Origin: Microbacterium sp.
GTDB taxonomy: Bacteria > Actinomycetota > Actinomycetes > Actinomycetales > Microbacteriaceae
Direction of reading: 5' to 3'
Assembly: GCA_003476465.1 (NCBI GenBank)
Contig: DMUE01000058.1
Location: forward strand, 1 to 19,192
DNA length: 19,192 nucleotides
This document shows positions 8,509 through 15,612 of the stretch, piece after piece; positions within the stretch are counted from its first letter, which is position 1, and every line of letters starts with the position of its first letter. The position numbers and the translations under genes were made by a program. The notes under the pieces are model-generated. The model was not told the origin of the DNA and made no database searches. It saw only the letters and a list, made by a program, of their open reading frames with translations.

Positions 8509-8547
8509 TCTGGCGCCCGGACTGTGGTTGCCGTCTGCGTGATGGGG

Positions 8548-8576
8548 TTCACAACATCGGAAATGTCCTCTAACGT
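8548..8576 (+). promoter_or_regulatory. Candidate promoter for the HOT-MFS unit
   Basis: TTCACA (8548-8553, five of six -35 bases) and TAACGT (8571-8576, fitting the TAnnnT actinobacterial -10 pattern) are separated by exactly 17 bases. The predicted transcription start is near 8583, about 48 bases before the ATG of the dehydrogenase. Confidence 0.5.
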
Positions 8577-8581
8577 CGTCA

Positions 8582-8612
8582 CCCACATAGTGGTGCACAT
8601 GCCCACATCGTG
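8582..8612. promoter_or_regulatory. Direct repeat CCCACATnGTG, candidate operator of the HOT gene
   Basis: Two copies of CCCACATnGTG (8582-8592 and 8602-8612) lie exactly 20 bp apart, with a further CACAT in between (8596-8600). They start at the predicted transcription start, a suitable place for a repressor to block initiation. The CCACAT core is shared with the inverted repeat at the pntA promoter. An IclR target is inferred, not shown. Confidence 0.4.
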
Positions 8613-8630
8613 TCGACCATCGGAGTTCAC

Positions 8631-9899
8631 ATGCGTGATCCCAACAACGAGTCCGTCTTCACCTGGGGTGCCCCACCTCTGAAGTTCGGCGTCGGCGCCC
8701 TCGCCGAGGTCGGACTGGAGGTCGCAGCCACTGGGGCTGCCTCCTGCCTCGTCATCACTGACCCCGGCGTGCGTGCCGCGGGAATCCCAGATCAGGTCAA
8801 GGACCACATCGTCGCCGCCGGGGTCAAGGCCGAAATCTTCGACGGGGTAGCGGTGGAGCCCACGGACGAGAGCATCGAGTCAGCGATCGATTTCGCCCGA
8901 CAGGCGGACTGGGACTGTTTCGTCGCGGTCGGGGGTGGCTCCGCCATGGACACTGCCAAGGCGGTCAACCTGCTGACCACGCATCCAGGAGAGTTGCTGG
9001 ACTACGTCACACCACCCATCGGGGGCGGTAGCGCGCCGACAGGTCCTCTCAAGCCGATGATCGCGATCCCGACCACGGCCGGCACGGGCTCGGAGTCCAC
9101 GACGATCTGCGTGATCGACTTCCTCGGCCTGCATCTCAAGGCGGGCATCAGCCACGCCCGGCTGCGCCCCTCGCTGGCGATCATCGACCCACTGACCACC
9201 GTCTCGCTTCCCCCGGCGGTCACGGCGGCGAGCGGCATGGACGTCCTTTCGCACGCACTCGAGAGCTACACCAGCGTGCGGTTCGACGCCAAGCCTGCGC
9301 CCGAAGATCCCATGCGACGGCCAGCCTTCTGCGGTTCCAACCCCATCAGCGACGTCTGGTGCGAGATGGCCCTGTCGCTGGTGGGCAAGTACCTGCGCCG
9401 GGCGGTGATGAACGGTCGCGACCTCGAGGCCCGTCACCAGATGATGTTGGCGTCCACGTACGCCGGTACGGGGTTCGGTAATGCCGGAACCCACCTGCCC
9501 CATGCCAACGCCTATCCGGTGGCCGGAGCGGTGAAGAGCTACCAGGCTGAGGACTATCCGCCCATGCCCATGGTGCCGCATGGCCAGGCCGTGTCGTCGA
9601 CGGCCGCTGCGGTGTTCAGATGGACCTATCCCGCTGATCCCGGCAGGCATCTGCGAGCGGCGGAACTGCTCGGCGGCCAAACCTTCACTACGACGGACGG
9701 TGCGGACGCGCTGGCTCACGTCCTGAGTGAACTGATGAGCGACATCGGGATGCCCAGTGGTCTACGCAGCTTCGGCTACGAAGCCTCGGACATCGACACG
9801 CTCGTCGACGGGACGATGAAGCAGACCCGGCAACTGGCCGTCGTGCCCAGACCTGTCACACGTGAATCGCTGACCCAGATCTTCACCGAATCGCTCTGA
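8631..9899 (+). CDS. Iron-dependent alcohol dehydrogenase, hydroxyacid-oxoacid transhydrogenase (ADHFE1) type
   Basis: A 422-residue group III (iron) alcohol dehydrogenase. It shows the nucleotide motif GGGSAMDTAK (101-110), PTTAGTGSE (147-155) and the metal ligands D204 and H208 (GMDVLSHALES), H291 (LPHANAYP) and H317 (VPHGQAV). The segments DPMRRPAFCGSNPISDVW, LEARHQMMLASTYAGTGFGN and KSYQAEDYP are hallmarks of the HOT/ADHFE1 branch rather than of ordinary butanol or lactaldehyde dehydrogenases. In mammals that enzyme oxidises 4-hydroxybutyrate to succinate semialdehyde while reducing 2-oxoglutarate to D-2-hydroxyglutarate, with bound NAD. The real substrate here is unproven. ATG 8631 is chosen for the CGGAG five bases upstream; GTG 8610 is a longer, poorer start. 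The MFS gene follows after 11 bp, so the two are probably cotranscribed and the transporter may bring in the substrate. Confidence 0.92.
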   Translation: MRDPNNESVFTWGAPPLKFGVGALAEVGLEVAATGAASCLVITDPGVRAAGIPDQVKDHIVAAGVKAEIFDGVAVEPTDESIESAIDFARQADWDCFVAVGGGSAMDTAKAVNLLTTHPGELLDYVTPPIGGGSAPTGPLKPMIAIPTTAGTGSESTTICVIDFLGLHLKAGISHARLRPSLAIIDPLTTVSLPPAVTAASGMDVLSHALESYTSVRFDAKPAPEDPMRRPAFCGSNPISDVWCEMALSLVGKYLRRAVMNGRDLEARHQMMLASTYAGTGFGNAGTHLPHANAYPVAGAVKSYQAEDYPPMPMVPHGQAVSSTAAAVFRWTYPADPGRHLRAAELLGGQTFTTTDGADALAHVLSELMSDIGMPSGLRSFGYEASDIDTLVDGTMKQTRQLAVVPRPVTRESLTQIFTESL

Positions 9900-9910
9900 G
9901 GGGACCGACC

Positions 9911-11290
9911 ATGACCGACCAGGCAGACAAGAACGCCGCCATGACTGATCCCTTAGACCAGGCACCGGCCACCAAGAAGGAGGTGCGCACGGTCATCGCA
10001 TCCAGCGTGGTCGGCACCACCGTGGAGTGGTACGACTTCTTCCTCTACGGCACCGCTGCCGGCATCGTCTTCAACAAGCTCTACTTCCCGAGCGAAGACC
10101 CGCTCGTCGGCACTCTTCTGGCATTCGCGACGTTCGCCGTCGGCTTCGTTGCCCGCCCGGTTGGTGGCCTGATCTTCGGCCATATCGGGGACCGGGTCGG
10201 GCGCAAGAAGACCCTGGTCGCCACCATGCTGATCATGGGTGTCGCGACGATGCTCATCGGACTTGTCCCGACGTACGACGCCATCGGCGCGGCCGCGCCC
10301 GTTCTGCTCGTCCTTCTCAGGCTGGCGCAAGGGATCGCGATCGGCGGTGAGTGGGGCGGCGCTGTTCTCATGGCGGTCGAGTATTCGCCGCCTGGGAAGC
10401 GCGGACTGTACGGAAGCCTGCCGCAGGTCGGCCTGGCACTGGGACTGCTGCTCGGGACAGGAACCTTCGCGGGACTGAGCGCAGCCATGACCGACGAAGC
10501 GTTCATGGCCTGGGGATGGCGGGTCGCGTTCCTCCTCAGCGCCGTCCTCGTGCTGATCGGCCTGTTCATCCGCCTGAAGGTCATGGAGACGCCGGCGTTC
10601 CGCAAGCTCGAGGCACGGGAGGAGACCGCGAAGGTCCCCGCACTCGAACTGATCCAGGACAGGCGTTGCCGGCGTCATGTGCTTCTCGGTATGGGCAGCC
10701 GTTGGGCTGAGGGCGTGGCCTTCAACACCTGGGCAGTCTTTGCCATTGCCTACGGCGCCGACACCCTCGGCATGGACCGGAACACGATGCTGATCGCCGT
10801 CATGATCGCTGCCGCGACGATGCTCGTCTTCATCCCGGTGTTTGGCCACTGGTCCGACCGGCTCGACCGACGTAAGACGTTCGCCTTCGGCGTGGTGACC
10901 GTCGCGCTGCTGGCTTACCCAGCCTTCTTGCTCGTCGGAACCAAGGAGCCGGTACTTGTCACGCTGGCCGTCGTCGTGGTGCTCGGCGTCTTCTATCCCG
11001 CGATGTACGGGCCCCAATCGTCGCTGTATGCGGAGATGTTTCCGACGCATGTGCGTTACAGTGGCATCTCGTTCGTCTACCAGTTCTCCGGCATTTTCGC
11101 CTCCGGGCTGACGCCCCTGGTGCTCACGTACCTACTCGGGTTGGCCGATGGGGGGATCCAGTACGTCGGCGCGTACGTGATTGCAGTGAGCGTCGTCAGC
11201 GCGGCGTGTGTGCTCGCCATCCGTGGCCATCATCTGAGCCTCGACGAGAACATGGTCGCTGGTCCTGTTGCCGGGGCGGTCGCGTCCTAG
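9911..11290 (+). CDS. MFS transporter, metabolite:H+ symporter (MHS) type
   Basis: A 459-residue membrane protein with about 12 predicted helices. The MHS signature GTTVEWYDFFLYG (35-47) opens the first helix. The loop 2-3 motif GHIGDRVGRKK (90-100), its counterpart GHWSDRLDRRK (312-322) and RLAQGIAIGGEWGGA (137-151) are those of KgtP/ShiA/ProP-like proton symporters for small organic acids and osmolytes. The start ATG 9911 follows GAGGGG and lies 11 bp after the dehydrogenase stop; a second ATG at residue 11 is possible. The tight link suggests it imports the substrate of the HOT-type dehydrogenase, perhaps a hydroxycarboxylate or hydroxysulfonate; this is inference. A strong hairpin follows its stop codon. 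Confidence 0.94.
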   Translation: MTDQADKNAAMTDPLDQAPATKKEVRTVIASSVVGTTVEWYDFFLYGTAAGIVFNKLYFPSEDPLVGTLLAFATFAVGFVARPVGGLIFGHIGDRVGRKKTLVATMLIMGVATMLIGLVPTYDAIGAAAPVLLVLLRLAQGIAIGGEWGGAVLMAVEYSPPGKRGLYGSLPQVGLALGLLLGTGTFAGLSAAMTDEAFMAWGWRVAFLLSAVLVLIGLFIRLKVMETPAFRKLEAREETAKVPALELIQDRRCRRHVLLGMGSRWAEGVAFNTWAVFAIAYGADTLGMDRNTMLIAVMIAAATMLVFIPVFGHWSDRLDRRKTFAFGVVTVALLAYPAFLLVGTKEPVLVTLAVVVVLGVFYPAMYGPQSSLYAEMFPTHVRYSGISFVYQFSGIFASGLTPLVLTYLLGLADGGIQYVGAYVIAVSVVSAACVLAIRGHHLSLDENMVAGPVAGAVAS

Positions 11291-11303
11291 GTCGAGCTGC
11301 GGG

Positions 11304-11331
11304 GGCAGGAGCGGTTCCGACCGCTCCTGCC
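11304..11331 (+). terminator. Strong hairpin between the MFS gene and the MocR regulator gene
   Basis: GGCAGGAGCGG (11304-11314) and its exact complement CCGCTCCTGCC (11321-11331) form an 11-bp perfect stem; T11315-A11320 extends it to 12 bp closing a TCCG tetraloop. It lies 13 bases after the MFS stop codon and ends 15 bases before the MocR ATG. There is no T-tract, so it may be a U-less terminator, an mRNA stabiliser or a structure shielding the MocR ribosome-binding site. Confidence 0.55.
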
Positions 11332-11346
11332 TGAAGGTGGGGAGAG

Positions 11347-12813
11347 ATGACATCGAACAGGCTGTCGCTCGATCGAGGCTCCGGCCGTCCCCTCTACCGC
11401 CAACTGAGGGAGGCCCTCGAGCACGAGATCGCCGCGGGCCAGCTCGACCCGCGGCGGCCACTACCCAGCTCCCGGGAGCTGTCCCGGGAGCTGGGCATCT
11501 CCCGGAACACTGTCAACACGGCCTACCAGGAGCTCGAGGCCGAAGGGTTCGTGGAGGCGCAGCCTCGTCGCGGCCTGTTCGTCAACCGCGAGATGCTGGG
11601 GGAGATCCGAAGAGGGACGGCGGCGGCGATCCCTACGGGACCGGTGAACTGGACGGCCCACCTGAACGAGTCGCCCGACCGCAGCTTGGCCGAGATCGCC
11701 AAGATCCCCGACTGGCACCGGTACCCCTACCCGTTCGTCGCGGGCCAGGTGGACTCCTCGTCGTTCCCGCGGCTCGCGTGGCTGCGGGCACTGCGCGAGG
11801 CCCTCGAGCCCCCGCACCTCCACTTCAGCCTGCGAGACGGGATCGACGAGGACGACCCGGAGCTGGTCGATCAGCTGTGCCGTCATGTGCTGCCTGCCCG
11901 GGGCATCGAGGTCGATCCGGACCACGTCATGATCACGCTCGGGTCGCAGCAGGGCCTCGACCTCCTCGCGCACACGCTCCTGGGTCCCGGCTCCGTGGTG
12001 GGAGTGGAGGAACCTGGCTACCTCGACGCGCGGCACATCTTCCTCCGTGCCGGTGCGCAGCTGCGCCCCTTCCGGGTCGACGGGTCGGGGCTCGTGCCGC
12101 CCGACGAGCTGGCCGGAGTCGCGTTGCTCCACCTCACGCCGAGCCACCACAGCCCATCCAACGTCACACTGTCGATCGCCAGGCGACGGCAGCTCCTGGC
12201 GATGGCGCAGCGGGACGACACGCTCCTGGTCGAGGACGACTACGACAGCGAGTTCCGGTATCAGGGAAGTCCCACGCCCGCCCTGAAGGCGTTGCCCGAC
12301 AACGAGCGCGTGATCTACCTGGGCACGTTCTCCAAGTTCCTCGCTCCGGGGATCAGGCTCGGATACCTCGTCGCAGCACCCGCGCTCGTCGCCGAGCTGC
12401 GACGACAACGCCGTTACCGCGTCCGCCACGCGTCGGGGCACATCCAGCGCGCCATGGCGTTGCTCATCGAGTCCGGGCAGTACCACCGCACGGTCCGCCG
12501 CCGTCGTACGAACCTCGCCCGCCGGTGGAGCACCTTGCGGGACTCTCTTCAGGAGCATCTCGCGTGGCCCGTCGACCCCCCGCCCGGTGGGGTCAGCATC
12601 TGGCTGCCTGGGCCGCCGGGGCTCGACTGCGTCGAGCTCAGCGATCGAGCCGCGGCGCACGGGGTCGTCATCGAGCGCGGAGATATCTACTTCACCGATC
12701 CTGCTCGGCACCGCAACTTCATCCGCCTCGGGTTCGCAGCGCTTCCGCTGTCACAGATCGAGCCGGGGGTGGCCGTCCTCGCCCGGCTGGCTCGCGAGCA
12801 GCTCGGGGGGTAG
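11347..12813 (+). CDS. MocR/TauR-like GntR regulator with aminotransferase domain
   Basis: A 488-residue MocR-family regulator. Residues about 14-80 are a GntR winged helix (LYRQLREALEHEIAAGQL, then LPSSRELSRELGISRNTVNT). Residues about 125-480 are a fold-type I aminotransferase-like domain that binds PLP, with the likely Schiff-base lysine K330 in GTFSKFLAPGIRLGY, VEDDYDSEF at about 295-303 and TPSHHSPSN at 264-272. In this family the domain senses PLP or an amino compound rather than doing catalysis. TauR, which activates taurine genes in Rhodobacter, is the obvious comparison because the next genes are a probable taurine aminotransferase, ald and a taurine transporter. GabR or PdxR-like roles are less likely in this setting. 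ATG 11347 has GGGGAGAG just upstream. The gene runs toward the aminotransferase gene and is separated from it by 116 bp of likely control region. Confidence 0.92.
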   Translation: MTSNRLSLDRGSGRPLYRQLREALEHEIAAGQLDPRRPLPSSRELSRELGISRNTVNTAYQELEAEGFVEAQPRRGLFVNREMLGEIRRGTAAAIPTGPVNWTAHLNESPDRSLAEIAKIPDWHRYPYPFVAGQVDSSSFPRLAWLRALREALEPPHLHFSLRDGIDEDDPELVDQLCRHVLPARGIEVDPDHVMITLGSQQGLDLLAHTLLGPGSVVGVEEPGYLDARHIFLRAGAQLRPFRVDGSGLVPPDELAGVALLHLTPSHHSPSNVTLSIARRRQLLAMAQRDDTLLVEDDYDSEFRYQGSPTPALKALPDNERVIYLGTFSKFLAPGIRLGYLVAAPALVAELRRQRRYRVRHASGHIQRAMALLIESGQYHRTVRRRRTNLARRWSTLRDSLQEHLAWPVDPPPGGVSIWLPGPPGLDCVELSDRAAAHGVVIERGDIYFTDPARHRNFIRLGFAALPLSQIEPGVAVLARLAREQLGG

Positions 12814-12817
12814 AGCG

Positions 12818-12880
12818 GACTGGTACCACCAAAATGGCAGTCAACTGGATCTTCAGCAGGTCCTGTGGTGGCCGCCACAG
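12818..12880. promoter_or_regulatory. Candidate MocR operator/promoter region of the aminotransferase operon
   Basis: The 116-bp gap between regulator and aminotransferase holds several repeats. Direct repeats ACTGGTAC (12819-12826) and ACTGGATC (12844-12851) are 25 bp apart. GACTG (12818-12822) and CAGTC (12838-12842) are inverted. CTGTGGTGGCCGCCACAG (12863-12880) is an 18-bp palindrome with one mismatched pair. MocR proteins usually bind direct repeats, and the published TauR site contains CTGGAC-type repeats as I recall, so the ACTGG pair is the better candidate. No convincing -35/-10 pair is visible, which would fit an activator-dependent promoter. Confidence 0.4.
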
Positions 12881-12929
12881 TGGTGAGGCCGCGACAGGGA
12901 GTCGCAGCGATCATCCCGAGGAGGTACCC

Positions 12930-14309
12930 GTGAGCACGACAAACACCGGTGAGATCCGGTCCCTGGCCCAGAGGCACCTCTTCCCCCATTTCACGCGGGG
13001 TCAGGTGTGGGCCGACGCCGGGTTCCCCGTGATCGTCCGGGGAGAAGGCTGCTACCTGTACGACGACGGTGGCCGGCGGTTCCTCGACGGCCTGGCGGGT
13101 CTGTTCTGCGTGAACATGGGCCACGGCCGCTCGGACATCCCGGCTGCGGCCACCAAGCAGATGGAGCAGCTGGCCTACTGGACCAACTGGTCGGCGGCGC
13201 ACCCGGCGTCGGCCGAGGCGGCCGGGCTCATCGCGGGCCTCGCCCCCGAGGGACTCGAGCGGGTGTTTTTCGTGAACTCGGGGTCGGAGGCGGTCGAGTC
13301 GGCCATCAAGCTGGCGCGCCAGTACCACGTGAGCCGGGGGCAGGCTGGTCGCACGAAGATCATCGCGCGCGACATGGCCTACCACGGCACCACCTTGGGT
13401 GCGCTCGCGGTCACCGGCATCCCCAAGTACAAGGAGCCGTTCGGTCCGCTGATGCCCGGTGTCCGGCACATCCCACACACGTTGGGCGAGACGGTTCTCG
13501 ACGGTGGCACGGCCTCCGACCTGCCCAGCCTCAAGGCGCTCGTCGAGGTGATCGAGGAAGAGGGACCGGAAACGGTGGCGGCGGTCTTCGCCGAGCCGGT
13601 GCAGAACTCGCGCGGCGCCCTGGTGCCGCCGACCGGTTACTGGCAGGAGCTCCGCTCGATCTGCGACCGCTACGGTATCCTGCTGGTCTCCGACGAGGTG
13701 ATCTGCGCCTACGGCCGGCTCGGCGACTGGTTCGGCAGCGCGAAGTACGGCGTCACGCCGGATCTGCTCACCTTCGCCAAGGGCGCGACGTCCGGATATG
13801 CACCCCTGGGTGGGGTGCTCGTCCGTGACGACATCGCCGAGAGCATCCTGACCTCCCCGCGATCCGGCAGCTTCACCCACGGCGCCACCTGGGGCGGGCA
13901 CCCCGTGTCGACGGCGGTGGCCGTGGCGAACCTGACCGCGATGCGCGACGAGGACGTCCTCGGCAACGTGCGACGCCTCGAGCCGTACTTCCAGGCCGGC
14001 CTGGATCGGGTCCGCGACGCCCACAGCACCGTGCTCGAGTGGCGCGGCACGGGATTCTTCTACGCCGTCGAGTTCACCGGTGACCGGGAGTCCGGACGGC
14101 CGCTCACCGAGGAGCAGAGCGTGGATCTGGTGCGCCAGGTGATGCCCGAGGCCATGCGGCGGGTGAACCTCATCACCAGACCCGACGACCGCGGCGCGAC
14201 GATGCTGATGCTGTCGCCGCCACTCGTGGCGGACGAGTCCGTGCTAGACGAACTCCTCGCCGGTGTCGACGCCGTGGCATCTGCCGTCGACCGTCACATC
14301 CACGGCTGA
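12930..14309 (+). CDS. tpa: Class III omega-aminotransferase, probable taurine:pyruvate aminotransferase
   Basis: A 459-residue PLP enzyme of the class III aminotransferases. Visible landmarks are NSGSEAVESAIKLAR (116-130, phosphate cup), YHGTTLG (151-157), AEPVQ (221-225), SDEVICAYGR (254-263, with the PLP-contacting D255) and the Schiff-base lysine K284 in TFAKGATSGYAPLGG. The class acts on omega-amino acids and amines with pyruvate as acceptor. The taurine assignment (taurine + pyruvate to sulfoacetaldehyde + L-alanine) comes from context: a TauR-like regulator upstream, ald 41 bp downstream, then TauCAB and a TauE-family exporter. Beta-alanine, GABA or homotaurine remain possible substrates. 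GTG 12930 is chosen for GAGGAGG (12918-12924) five bases upstream; the open frame extends far upstream but only as a shadow of the regulator gene. Confidence 0.9.
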   Translation: MSTTNTGEIRSLAQRHLFPHFTRGQVWADAGFPVIVRGEGCYLYDDGGRRFLDGLAGLFCVNMGHGRSDIPAAATKQMEQLAYWTNWSAAHPASAEAAGLIAGLAPEGLERVFFVNSGSEAVESAIKLARQYHVSRGQAGRTKIIARDMAYHGTTLGALAVTGIPKYKEPFGPLMPGVRHIPHTLGETVLDGGTASDLPSLKALVEVIEEEGPETVAAVFAEPVQNSRGALVPPTGYWQELRSICDRYGILLVSDEVICAYGRLGDWFGSAKYGVTPDLLTFAKGATSGYAPLGGVLVRDDIAESILTSPRSGSFTHGATWGGHPVSTAVAVANLTAMRDEDVLGNVRRLEPYFQAGLDRVRDAHSTVLEWRGTGFFYAVEFTGDRESGRPLTEEQSVDLVRQVMPEAMRRVNLITRPDDRGATMLMLSPPLVADESVLDELLAGVDAVASAVDRHIHG

Positions 14310-14350
14310 CCGCCCTCCACCCCCGTCACTCCGAAGAGAATTGAGCTGTC

Positions 14351-15466
14351 ATGCGTATCGGCGTCCCCAAGGAGATCAAGAACCACGAGTACCGCGTCGC
14401 GATCACGCCCGCGGGTGTCCATGAGCTGGTGACCCACGGCCACGACGTGCTGGTGGAGACCGGCGCCGGCCTGGGATCGTCCATCGACGATCCCGAGTTC
14501 GTCGCGGCAGGCGGGAAGATCGTCGAGACCGCGGACGACCTTTGGGCGGACTCCGAGATGGTGCTGAAGGTAAAGGAGCCCATCAAGGAGGAGTACCACC
14601 GGCTCCGGGAGGACCTCGTCCTCTTCACCTACCTGCACCTGGCGGCCTCGCGCCCCTGCACCGACGCTCTGCTCCGTGCCGGGACCACCGCCATCGCCTA
14701 CGAGACGGTCCAGCTGCCCAACGGGGCCCTGCCGCTGCTCTACCCGATGAGCGAGGTGGCCGGGTGCCTCGCACCCCAGGTGGGCGCCCACGCGCTGATG
14801 CGGGCCGAGGGAGGTCGCGGTCTGCTGCTCGGGGGCGTCAGTGGCGTCGCACCGGCCCGGGTCGTGGTGCTCGGCGCGGGGGTCTCGGGATCGAACGCCG
14901 TGGCCATGGCCACCGGTCTCTGGGGTGACGTCACCGTCCTGGACACCAACGTGGACAAGCTGCGCTCCCTCGACCGGCAGTACCGCGGCCGGATCAAGAC
15001 AGTCACCGCCAACAGCTTCGCCGTCGAGGAGGCGGTTCTCGGGGCGGACCTGGTGATCGGAGCCGTGCTCGTCCCTGGTGCTCGGGCGCCCCGGCTGGTC
15101 ACCAACGAGATGGTAAGCAGGATGAAGCCCGGCAGCGTCCTCGTCGACATCGCCATCGACCAGGGTGGGTGCTTCGAGGACTCCCGACCGACGACGCACG
15201 CTGAACCCACCTACCGGGTGCACGGCAGTGTCTTCTACTGCGTCGCCAACATGCCGGGGGCCGTGCCGCACACCTCCACCTACGCACTCACGAACGTGAC
15301 GATGCCCTACGCCGTGGCGCTTGCGGACAAGGGATGGCGCCAGGCCCTTCGAGACGACCCGGTCCTGGCGCCCGGGTTGAACACGGCCGCGGGCCGGGTC
15401 ACCAACCGTCCTGTGGCCGAGGCTCATGGACTCGATCACGTGTCGCTGGCGCAGGCGCTCGCGTGA
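14351..15466 (+). CDS. ald: Alanine dehydrogenase
   Basis: A 371-residue NAD-dependent L-alanine dehydrogenase, which deaminates alanine to pyruvate and ammonium. The catalytic and binding residues fall at the same numbers as in the Mycobacterium tuberculosis enzyme: R15 (EYRVAIT), K75 (KVKEP), H96 (YLHLAAS) and D270 (IDQGG). The NAD-binding loop is GAGVSG (175-180), with D198 at the end of the second strand. Length and sequence are full and typical. The gene lies 41 bp after the aminotransferase, the classic Tpa-Ald pairing: Ald regenerates the pyruvate used for transamination and releases the taurine nitrogen as ammonium. It belongs to the same AlaDh/PNT superfamily as the PntA protein in this window. 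Confidence 0.96.
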   Translation: MRIGVPKEIKNHEYRVAITPAGVHELVTHGHDVLVETGAGLGSSIDDPEFVAAGGKIVETADDLWADSEMVLKVKEPIKEEYHRLREDLVLFTYLHLAASRPCTDALLRAGTTAIAYETVQLPNGALPLLYPMSEVAGCLAPQVGAHALMRAEGGRGLLLGGVSGVAPARVVVLGAGVSGSNAVAMATGLWGDVTVLDTNVDKLRSLDRQYRGRIKTVTANSFAVEEAVLGADLVIGAVLVPGARAPRLVTNEMVSRMKPGSVLVDIAIDQGGCFEDSRPTTHAEPTYRVHGSVFYCVANMPGAVPHTSTYALTNVTMPYAVALADKGWRQALRDDPVLAPGLNTAAGRVTNRPVAEAHGLDHVSLAQALA

Positions 15467-15552
15467 GGAGGCAGCAGATGGAGAAGGTCCAAGACGCGGA
15501 GACCCGTCCGGAGTCCCACGGCGCAGCGCCCGTCGATCGTCCAGGAGGTGGG

Positions 15553-15581
15553 TGTCCGGGGCGGGCCGACGGCGCTAGATT
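15553..15581 (+). promoter_or_regulatory. Weak candidate promoter ahead of tauC
   Basis: TAGATT (15576-15581) fits the TAnnnT -10 pattern and has TGTCCG (15553-15558) 17 bases upstream as a poor -35. It would lie about 32 bases before the preferred tauC ATG. This only makes sense if tauC starts at 15613 rather than at 15478. Confidence 0.25.
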
Positions 15582-15612
15582 CGGCCGAGACGCCCAAGCC
15601 GTGGGAGGCGAC

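Noticed and set aside
11268..12929. N-terminal 550 residues of a 1013-codon open frame ending in the aminotransferase, suggesting a fusion protein
   Set aside because: The first part is an R/P-rich shadow of the MocR gene. The aminotransferase has its own GTG with GAGGAGG at 12918-12924.
12687..14024. 445-codon minus-strand open frame opposite the aminotransferase
   Set aside because: It is an antisense shadow; its composition is typical of reverse-strand reading of GC-rich coding DNA.
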